From Cyclobacteriaceae bacterium (GTDB lineage Bacteria; Bacteroidota; Bacteroidia; Cytophagales; Cyclobacteriaceae): a stretch of DNA of 64,000 nt. The stretch is taken from the NCBI GenBank assembly GCA_016787665.1, contig JAEUUC010000013.1, positions 372,001 through 436,000 on the forward strand, in the 5' to 3' direction. A program made the position numbers and the translations under genes. Under the pieces are notes generated by a model. The model saw nothing but the letters and a program-made list of their open reading frames with translations. It did no database searches and was not told the origin of the DNA. Shown here one piece after another: positions 59,181 through 64,000 of the stretch (positions within the stretch are counted from its first letter, which is position 1; each line of letters opens with the position of its first letter).

Positions 59181-60173
59181 ATGAGTCTGGACATCTCCCT
59201 TATTATACCGGCTAAAGACGAAGCCGAATCCCTACCTGAATTACATCAGTGGATCAGCCGTGTGCTCACCGCACACGGCTTTTCTTATGAAATCATTTTT
59301 ATTGACGATGGCAGCAGCGACCGCACCTGGCCGGTGATGCGCGAACTGGCCGAACAGGATGAGCGGGTGAAGGCGATTCGCTTCAATCGCAACTACGGCA
59401 AGTCGGCCGCCTTGAGTACCGGCTTCCGCGAAGCACAGGGCCATGTGGTAATCACGATGGATGCCGACCTGCAGGACAGTCCGGATGAAATACCTGCGTT
59501 ATATAAAATGGTGCGGCAGGAGAATTGGCACCTGGTAAGCGGGTGGAAAAAGAAACGTCATGACCCGATTTCGAAAACGCTCCCATCAAAATTTTTTAAT
59601 TCGATCACGCGGAGAATCAGTGGCATTAAACTGCATGATTTCAACTGCGGGCTGAAGGCTTATGATGTGTCCGTGGTGAAGCATATCAGCGTATATGGCG
59701 AGATGCACCGCTACATTCCGGTGCTGGCCAAGTGGGCGGGTTTCACCCGCATTACGGAGAAAGTGGTGGAACACCGCGAACGAAAGTACGGACATAGCAA
59801 ATTCGGGTGGGAGCGCTTTGTGCGCGGCTTCCTCGATTTGCTCACCATTACCTTTGTCGGGCGTTTTGCCCAGCGCCCGATGCACTTTTTCGGGGCTTGG
59901 GGTATTGTATCCTTCCTGTTGGGTTTTGCCTTTACCGTAAAGATTCTGTGGGACAAGGTGGACTCGGTGTTTTTTTCCAAAGTGCCGCTCAAGCGGGATG
60001 TAACCGAGCAGCCTATTTTTTATCTGGCGCTGGTGGCGCTGGTAGTGGGCGTTCAGTTGTTCCTCACGGGTTTTGTGGCCGAGCTGATTGCCCGCCAGAA
60101 TATTTCGAAGAAAACCTACCTGGTGATTGAGCGTGCCGGTTTTGAAGCAAAATCGGCCGCTTCGGTGAACTAA
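59181..60173 (+). CDS. Family 2 glycosyltransferase, DPM/GtrB-like
   Basis: A 330-residue inverting glycosyltransferase. N-terminal GT-A domain begins SLIIPAKDEAESLPEL; the nucleotide-sugar DxD-type motif is MDADLQDSPDE (about 93-103); NCGLKAYD and EMHRYIPVLAKWAGF follow. Two membrane helices at the C-terminus (about 232-252 and 276-302) are as in GtrB/DPM1-type enzymes, which move a sugar from UDP/GDP to polyprenyl phosphate. Last gene of the block; its stop codon lies in a TAnnTTTG box used for tmRNA. Confidence 0.9.
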   Translation: MSLDISLIIPAKDEAESLPELHQWISRVLTAHGFSYEIIFIDDGSSDRTWPVMRELAEQDERVKAIRFNRNYGKSAALSTGFREAQGHVVITMDADLQDSPDEIPALYKMVRQENWHLVSGWKKKRHDPISKTLPSKFFNSITRRISGIKLHDFNCGLKAYDVSVVKHISVYGEMHRYIPVLAKWAGFTRITEKVVEHRERKYGHSKFGWERFVRGFLDLLTITFVGRFAQRPMHFFGAWGIVSFLLGFAFTVKILWDKVDSVFFSKVPLKRDVTEQPIFYLALVALVVGVQLFLTGFVAELIARQNISKKTYLVIERAGFEAKSAASVN

Positions 60174-60181
60174 TTTTGACG

Positions 60182-60189
60182 TATTTTTG
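60182..60189 (+). promoter_or_regulatory. -7 boxes for ssrA
   Basis: TATTTTTG matches TAnnTTTG exactly and is preceded 11 bp upstream by another match (TAATTTTG, 60171-60178) that overlaps the GT2 stop. Either would give a pre-tmRNA with about 60 nt of 5' leader for RNase P to remove. Confidence 0.55.
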
Positions 60190-60256
60190 TCTCCCTTTCG
60201 CGGAAAGACGTTCTTCGAGTAAGGATTTGCTGACCTTAATTCAACAAAAGAAATAC

Positions 60257-60649
60257 GGGGCTGACCGGTATTGACAGGTTGTGTGAGGGTGTATGCAGCA
60301 TGCAAGCGCATGAGGGTAGCGCTTTAACCACTGCTCTCAAATTCTACGTGGCGAGAATACTTACGCCATGGCTGCTTAATCTGACTTAGAGTTAGATAAG
60401 CTTATCCTTCGATAAGATCGGGGGAGGCCATCATCGCTCATCTTTTCTGTTTTGCGGAGGGTGAATATGCGGTGTCGTTCAGCAAAACTGGGCCCCGGTG
60501 TGTTGCTCACCGGTGTTGAGACAAGACGCAACTACGGAATTACTTCGGCTGTTGGCCGCCTGGTTATTCCCGACAATCAAAGTCAACTAAGCATGTAGAA
60601 CGTACGCGTTCATCTTCTCTGGACGAGGGTTCGAATCCCTCCAGCTCCA
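60257..60649 (+). ncRNA. ssrA: Transfer-messenger RNA (tmRNA)
   Basis: A 393-nt tmRNA. The 5' end GGGGCTGACC pairs with CAGCTCC near the 3' end to form the tRNA-like acceptor; the T-arm is GAGGGTTCGAATCCCTC. The discriminator is A60649; CCA is not encoded. The resume frame 60350-60379 encodes the tag peptide GENTYAMAA followed by TAA. tmRNA releases ribosomes stalled on broken mRNAs and marks the unfinished proteins for proteolysis through the tag's AA end. A strong terminator follows at 60654. The 3' end is duplicated 387 bp downstream, on the far side of a GIY-YIG gene. Confidence 0.95.
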
Positions 60650-60724
60650 CTTTACCCCCCGAAGCCCCGATTTATCGGGGCGAAGGGGGGTGTCTTTTTA
60701 AGCGTGCAGTTCTGAAACGACCAT
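60631..60724. repeat. ssrA-end direct repeat, left copy
   Basis: 94 bp running from TCGAATCCC of the tmRNA T-arm, through the 3' end and terminator, to the CCAT that contains the start codon of the GIY-YIG gene. The same sequence occurs at 61018-61151. The shared part starts inside the tRNA-like domain, as expected of an attachment site at a tmRNA gene. Confidence 0.88.
60654..60699 (+). terminator. Terminator of ssrA
   Basis: ACCCCCCGAAGCCCCGAT / ATCGGGGCGAAGGGGGGT followed by a T run. It belongs to the left repeat and recurs twice in the right copy. Confidence 0.85.
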
Positions 60725-60959
60725 GCACTACGTATATCTACTACGCTGTTCAGATGGCTCAATCTATACCGGTTGTACAAATGATATCGATGATCGTTTG
60801 AAACGGCATCAGGCGGGTTACATTGAGTATACGAGCAGGAGACTTCCAGTTAAACTCGTTTTTTATGCCGCAATTGCCGATCAATCCAAGGCTTATGCCT
60901 TTGAAAAGTATCTTAAATCAGGATCTGGGACTGCCTTTCGAAATAAACATTTGATTTAA
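60723..60959 (+). CDS. GIY-YIG nuclease, small (UPF0213-like)
   Basis: A 78-residue single-domain GIY-YIG nuclease. The name motifs are YVYLLRCSDGSIYTGCT (residues 3-19); the catalytic arginine is in DRLKRHQAG, and the metal-binding glutamate in AFEKYLKSGSGTAFRN. All active-site residues are present. The protein belongs to the small group that cuts or nicks DNA and is abundant in Bacteroidota. It sits 3' of ssrA between direct repeats of the ssrA end; the left repeat runs into its start codon. It may be the nuclease that mobilises this unit. Confidence 0.9.
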   Translation: MHYVYLLRCSDGSIYTGCTNDIDDRLKRHQAGYIEYTSRRLPVKLVFYAAIADQSKAYAFEKYLKSGSGTAFRNKHLI

Positions 60960-61017
60960 GCCGATCCGGCCGAGGGTGACTTCTTCTTTCCGGCAAGCCG
61001 GAACTTCGAAGCCCAAG

Positions 61018-61151
61018 TCGAATCCCTCCAGCTCCACTTTACCCCCCGAGGCCCCGATTTATCGGGGCGAAGGGGGGGTCTGCTTTCGAAGCCCCGATTT
61101 ATCGGGGCGAAGGGGGGTGTCTTTTTAAGCGTGCAATTCTGAAACGACCAT
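61018..61151. repeat. ssrA-end direct repeat, right copy
   Basis: TCGAATCCCTCCAGCTCCAC and the following terminator region repeat the left copy. The difference is an extra 41-bp tandem copy of the terminator hairpin (GCCCCGATTTATCGGGGC occurs twice). The copy ends in ACGACCAT, as in the left one, but no nuclease follows. Confidence 0.88.
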
Positions 61152-61165
61152 TCAAGGTAGCTTTT

Positions 61166-61627
61166 TTATTTCCCCTTTTTCGCACTCTTCACTTTCTCCT
61201 TCCCCTTCTCTGACATCGCGAAAGAACGTGTCATCTTTTTGATGTTTTCCACTCTGCGAAAGCGTAAGGCCGACCAATCGTCATCGATGGCCACCTGGCG
61301 CACGGGCTCGTAGCCGAGTTCACCGAATTTTGCCCAGCCGGTATCGCGGTTGAATTCACATTTGTATTTTTTCGAGGTGCCTTTGGGGTAGGCAAACCAG
61401 ATCACGGCATCGGTTGAGGCTAGCGCGGCAGATTGGGTGGCGAACGCATCCACGTCTTTTTGCTTGGTGCCGAAACCAATAACAAAGTCAACCGACTGGG
61501 GCCAGGCAGTTTTAACAGCTGTTACCTTTATCATGGCTTTACTTTCAGCTTCAAAGCTTTTGGGTGCATTGATCACGACTATGTCGGCAGGTGCTTTATA
61601 GTTCAGTTTTTTGAAGAGCGGTGTCAT
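61166..61627 (-). CDS. DUF3052-like protein
   Basis: A 153-residue cytoplasmic protein with an alternating alpha/beta pattern: PLFKKLNYKAPADIVVINAP, SVDFVIGFGTKQKDVDAFAT, DAVIWFAYPKGTSKKYKCEFNRD, GYEPVRQVAIDDDWSALRFRRVE. The last two match the DUF3052-like family common in Bacteroidota and Actinobacteria. The C-terminal tail is lysine-rich (KGKEKVKSAKKGK). Function unknown. Divergent from the RidA-type gene. Confidence 0.8.
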   Translation of the reverse strand: MTPLFKKLNYKAPADIVVINAPKSFEAESKAMIKVTAVKTAWPQSVDFVIGFGTKQKDVDAFATQSAALASTDAVIWFAYPKGTSKKYKCEFNRDTGWAKFGELGYEPVRQVAIDDDWSALRFRRVENIKKMTRSFAMSEKGKEKVKSAKKGK

Positions 61628-61662
61628 GGGTATTTGCTACATTTAAGTTCAAAGTTAAGTTT

Positions 61663-62118
61663 ATGATGAAAACGGTCCGCGCGCTGCTCACCTTATCACT
61701 GGTAATCTTCTTGACGATGGCAACACATGCACAAACACAATTTGTAAACCCTTTTGAGATCAAACCGCCCGGCTACACCCATGTGGTGATTACGGGGAAC
61801 ACCGTTTATATCTCCGGGCAGGTGCCGGTAGATGCGCAGGGCAACACGGTGGGCAAAGGCGATTTTCGCGCCCAGGTCGTTCAGGTGTATGAGAACCTGA
61901 AAAAGTGTCTGGAGTCAGCCGGGGTGGGTTTCAGTGATGTGGTGAAGATGAATACCTACGTGGTTAACTACAAGCCGGAAGATGTGGCTGTCATACGCGA
62001 AGTGCGGAGCCAATACCTCAATATGAATCAACCACCGGCCAGCACCTTAGCCGGAGTTCAGGCTTTGGTTAACCCTGACTATCGAATCGAGATTGAAGCG
62101 ATTGCGGTGAAGAAGTAA
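61663..62118 (+). CDS. Secreted RidA/YjgF-family protein
   Basis: A 151-residue protein with a predicted signal peptide (MMKTVRALLTLSLVIFLTMATHAQ). The RidA fold follows: GYTHVVITGNTVYISGQVPVDAQGN, VVQVYENLKKCLESAGVGFSDVVKMNTYVV, PPASTLAGVQALVNPDYRIEIEAIA. Cytoplasmic RidA deaminates reactive enamines; the residue usually required, an arginine near position 105 of E. coli RidA, cannot be confirmed here (ASTLAGV replaces RsaxxV). An exported relative probably has another substrate. The start is ATG 61663 or 61666. Confidence 0.86.
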   Translation: MMKTVRALLTLSLVIFLTMATHAQTQFVNPFEIKPPGYTHVVITGNTVYISGQVPVDAQGNTVGKGDFRAQVVQVYENLKKCLESAGVGFSDVVKMNTYVVNYKPEDVAVIREVRSQYLNMNQPPASTLAGVQALVNPDYRIEIEAIAVKK

Positions 62119-62142
62119 AGCGCGGTCAGGTATTGTAGTGAG

Positions 62143-62574
62143 TTACTTCTTGGCCTTCAGCACGTAGCTAACGCCTGCGCGAATTCCAAATTCACCGCCA
62201 TTAAAGTAAAAGTCGCCCATGGCTTCCACCCGCCAATTGTCGTTGATGGCTTTAGCCCAACCCCCACCAATGGCGGCATCGTTGGCACCAATCAATCCGC
62301 GGAAGCGGACGAAAAAAGGATCGGCCGGGTACCACCGCACGCCCATCACAAATGATGTCTCCTGATCCGTCCAGATGTCAACCCCCGCACCTAACGACAC
62401 ATGGCGAACGAGAAAGTAGTTCGCCTCGAGGCCAAGTTGAGCTTTGTTGAAAGCTTTATCGTAATCGGTTTTCAACAGGTCGAAGCCACCGCTGAACATA
62501 AAATCGCCTGTGCTTTGAGCTTGCGCGGCCAGCGAGCATACCATAAAAAAAATCAGGGCTGTTAATCGGGTCAT
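62143..62574 (-). CDS. Small outer-membrane beta-barrel-like protein
   Basis: A 143-residue exported protein, signal peptide MTRLTALIFFMVCSLAAQAQ. Alternating strands (LGLEANYFLVRHVSLGAGVDI, SFVMGVRWYPADPFFVRFRGLIG, WRVEAMGDFYFNGGEFGIRAGVSYVL) suggest a small beta-barrel. Start ATG 62574, because the 16-residue extension upstream lacks signal-peptide character. Function unknown. Convergent with RidA (24 bp between stops). Confidence 0.75.
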   Translation of the reverse strand: MTRLTALIFFMVCSLAAQAQSTGDFMFSGGFDLLKTDYDKAFNKAQLGLEANYFLVRHVSLGAGVDIWTDQETSFVMGVRWYPADPFFVRFRGLIGANDAAIGGGWAKAINDNWRVEAMGDFYFNGGEFGIRAGVSYVLKAKK

Positions 62575-62678
62575 GATGAAAAAATTTGCCTGCAAAGTTG
62601 GCCAAAGTCTCGCAAAAAGCAAGGAAGCCGTGGCATCGGCTCACGCGATGCCACGGCTCCTGAACGTGTTAGGAACAC

Positions 62679-64000
62679 TTAGTTCTTCTTCCACTCCGGC
62701 ATGCGGCCCGGGGTGTACGGTGCTCCGGCCGCTTCCAACTTCTGCTCTAATGCTTTTAAGTCGTTGGTGACAATGTTCTTCAGGTTGGCCAACACGACAG
62801 CAAACTCCTCCGAGGCGATGGCGAGTTGCTGTTTCATAGTCGTGGTCGGATCACCGGTAGAGCTGTTACCGTCATACAAAGCTCCGAACACACGCTGGTT
62901 GATGGACGGTGGCGTGTCAATATCCAAACGACCCGCGGTATTATCGCCATACATCGCCTGGCTCACGCTTTTGAGCTTGGCTTCCAACGCTTTCACATCA
63001 CTGACGAAATCGGCCTGCGGTTTGGCTACACTGAAGATGGCTTCACGCATGTGCCGCACGCGGTTGTTGGCATCGCTCAGGATCTGGGCTGCACCCTGCA
63101 TCGAGCGTTTCAACTCATCGGCCTCGCGCTGCCACTTCACCATGGCCGGGCGGTCGGTTGACGGCAGCGTGGTGCCGGGCAACAACTTAACGTTGAATTT
63201 CTCCGGGCCGGCCAGTTCGGTGATGGTGCCGTCCACACTCCTGGAGAGCGTTACGGTGTACGTGCCCGGCAATACAAATTGCCCCACGTCTGGTGATGAG
63301 AACGGATTATCGGTTGAAGGAGGCGTCAACGAAACCGGGCTGGAACTCGGGTAACGAAAATCCCAATTCATCCGGTTAACTCCCTTTTTAGCGGGGGCTT
63401 TCAATTTGCGCACGATGTCACCTTTGTCATTCCGGATGGTGAACAACAGGTAGGGGGCTTCCTCTGCCTCTTCAGCTTTCAAGGCTTCGTAGCTGGGGTA
63501 GGGCACGTCTTTCCGGTCTTTATACAATTTGCTTTCCTCCTCCTGCCGTTTTTCTTTCTTGGTCTTCAGGTCGTCTTTGAAATAGTAGTAGAAGGTGGCC
63601 GCCACGGGTGGATTCTCCGCCCGGAAGTAGCTCTCGCCCATAAACCCTTTGCCCGGCACGCCCAGCGGATTGTTTTCGATATACATCCATGCATCGCGAA
63701 TAGGAAACAGGTGGCCTTCTTTCGATTCAATGTTTTTGAGCTGGCGCAGCGCGCTGTAGTCATCTAAAACATAGAAGCCACGCCCGAAGGTGGCGAGCAC
63801 CAAATCGGTCTCCCGTTTTTGAATCGCGATATCCCGTACGGCAATGGTGGGCAGCCCCGCCTTAAGTTGCCGCCAGCTCTTACCGCCATCGTTGCTGAAG
63901 TGAATGCCAAACTCGGTGCCTACGAAAAGCAAGTTCGGGTCAACAAAATCCTCCAGCAGGCAAAAGGTAGAGCCCCGCTCCGGTAAGTTGGCGTTGATGG
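62679..64000 (-). CDS. Large Asp-box / sortilin-like secreted protein (5' end off window)
   Basis: The minus-strand frame is open to the right edge, giving the C-terminal 440 or so residues. NLLFVGTEFGIHFSNDGGKSWRQLKAGLP is a blade with an Asp-box (SNDGGKSW); AVRDIAIQKRETDLVLATFGRGFYVLDD is the closing propeller part common in VPS10/sortilin-type and 'glycosyl hydrolase' annotated proteins of Bacteroidota. Then comes a FlgD-like sandwich (about GVNRMNWDFRYPS...GQFVLPGTYTVTLSRS) and a C-terminal helical region. A secreted or surface protein, function unknown. The start codon lies outside the window. Confidence 0.85.
   Translation of the reverse strand, partial: INANLPERGSTFCLLEDFVDPNLLFVGTEFGIHFSNDGGKSWRQLKAGLPTIAVRDIAIQKRETDLVLATFGRGFYVLDDYSALRQLKNIESKEGHLFPIRDAWMYIENNPLGVPGKGFMGESYFRAENPPVAATFYYYFKDDLKTKKEKRQEEESKLYKDRKDVPYPSYEALKAEEAEEAPYLLFTIRNDKGDIVRKLKAPAKKGVNRMNWDFRYPSSSPVSLTPPSTDNPFSSPDVGQFVLPGTYTVTLSRSVDGTITELAGPEKFNVKLLPGTTLPSTDRPAMVKWQREADELKRSMQGAAQILSDANNRVRHMREAIFSVAKPQADFVSDVKALEAKLKSVSQAMYGDNTAGRLDIDTPPSINQRVFGALYDGNSSTGDPTTTMKQQLAIASEEFAVVLANLKNIVTNDLKALEQKLEAAGAPYTPGRMPEWKKN

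Noticed and set aside
60631..61151. Second tRNA or tmRNA gene at the right copy
   Set aside because: Only the T-arm 3' half and acceptor strand are repeated. There is no matching 5' acceptor, D-arm or tag frame.
1..64000. CRISPR array
   Set aside because: No series of short identical repeats with regular unique spacers was seen, and no cas genes. The repeats present are longer, diverged and separated by genes.

Overview
The window looks like a chromosomal segment from a member of the Bacteroidota, most probably the order Cytophagales (a Cyclobacteriaceae- or Chryseolinea-like lineage). The basis is: exact TAnnTTTG (-7 type) Bacteroidota promoter boxes in front of several genes; families typical of this phylum (DUF4199 pairs, DUF5690 transporter, HXXEE membrane protein, BatA-type protein, MacB/FtsX permease of about 800 residues, short-form arginine decarboxylase); and a tmRNA and a tRNA whose CCA ends are not encoded. 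Core genes are moderately GC-rich, while several runs of small genes are visibly AT-rich. No taxonomic search could be run, so the placement is an inference.

Layout. 0-10.4 kb: a cut-off lipoprotein, an amino-acid permease and an arginine decarboxylase on the minus strand, divergent from an arginase; then endonuclease III, a pair of paralogous membrane proteins, a deoxyhypusine-synthase-like enzyme, an SGNH hydrolase and an Asp-box (sialidase-like) secreted protein. 10.7-12.8 kb: FrnE/DsbA-type oxidoreductase and adenosylhomocysteinase. 12.9-16.6 kb: a run of AT-rich minus-strand accessory genes separated by copies of one imperfect hairpin repeat (family A). 16.7-21.4 kb: a five-gene light/photolyase operon in which every junction is a 4-bp ATGA overlap. 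21.4-30.5 kb: a second, longer run of mostly minus-strand accessory genes with repeat families B and C lying 3' of most genes, ending in a 1128-residue secreted caspase-like protein.

30.5-46.4 kb is mainly housekeeping: nitrilase, M28 peptidase, universal stress protein, cation/proton antiporter, asnS, rpoN, an enoyl-CoA hydratase, a membrane glycosyltransferase-like protein, a beta-barrel protein, tRNA-Arg(ACG), a DUF5690 transporter and an ECF sigma / TonB / FecR-like / CHASE2 cluster. 46.5-52 kb: a MacB-like permease, a toxin-antitoxin pair whose toxin is internally deleted, a SpoU rRNA methyltransferase, a repeat-rich gap and an RlmI-like methyltransferase. 52-54 kb: a frameshifted FRG-domain gene and a membrane ORF flanked by direct repeats (family F). 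54.2-60.2 kb: a tail-less SSB, then a block of BatA-like protein, a dihydroorotase homologue without its metal-binding HxH, two DUF4199 proteins and a GT2 glycosyltransferase.

60.2-61.2 kb holds the tmRNA gene ssrA followed by a small GIY-YIG nuclease gene that lies between direct repeats, each containing the 3' end of ssrA plus its terminator. This looks like a minimal mobile unit at the tmRNA 3' end. The window closes with a DUF3052-like protein, a secreted RidA-family protein, a small beta-barrel protein and the 3' part of a large sortilin/Asp-box protein that runs off the edge.

The two most interesting signals are the ssrA/GIY-YIG unit and the cassette-like arrays: single genes, largely one orientation, AT-rich, each followed by a family-specific imperfect-palindrome repeat, with no integrase in the window. 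The working model is recombination-acquired cassettes. Whether an integron-type recombinase drives it cannot be decided from this sequence alone.
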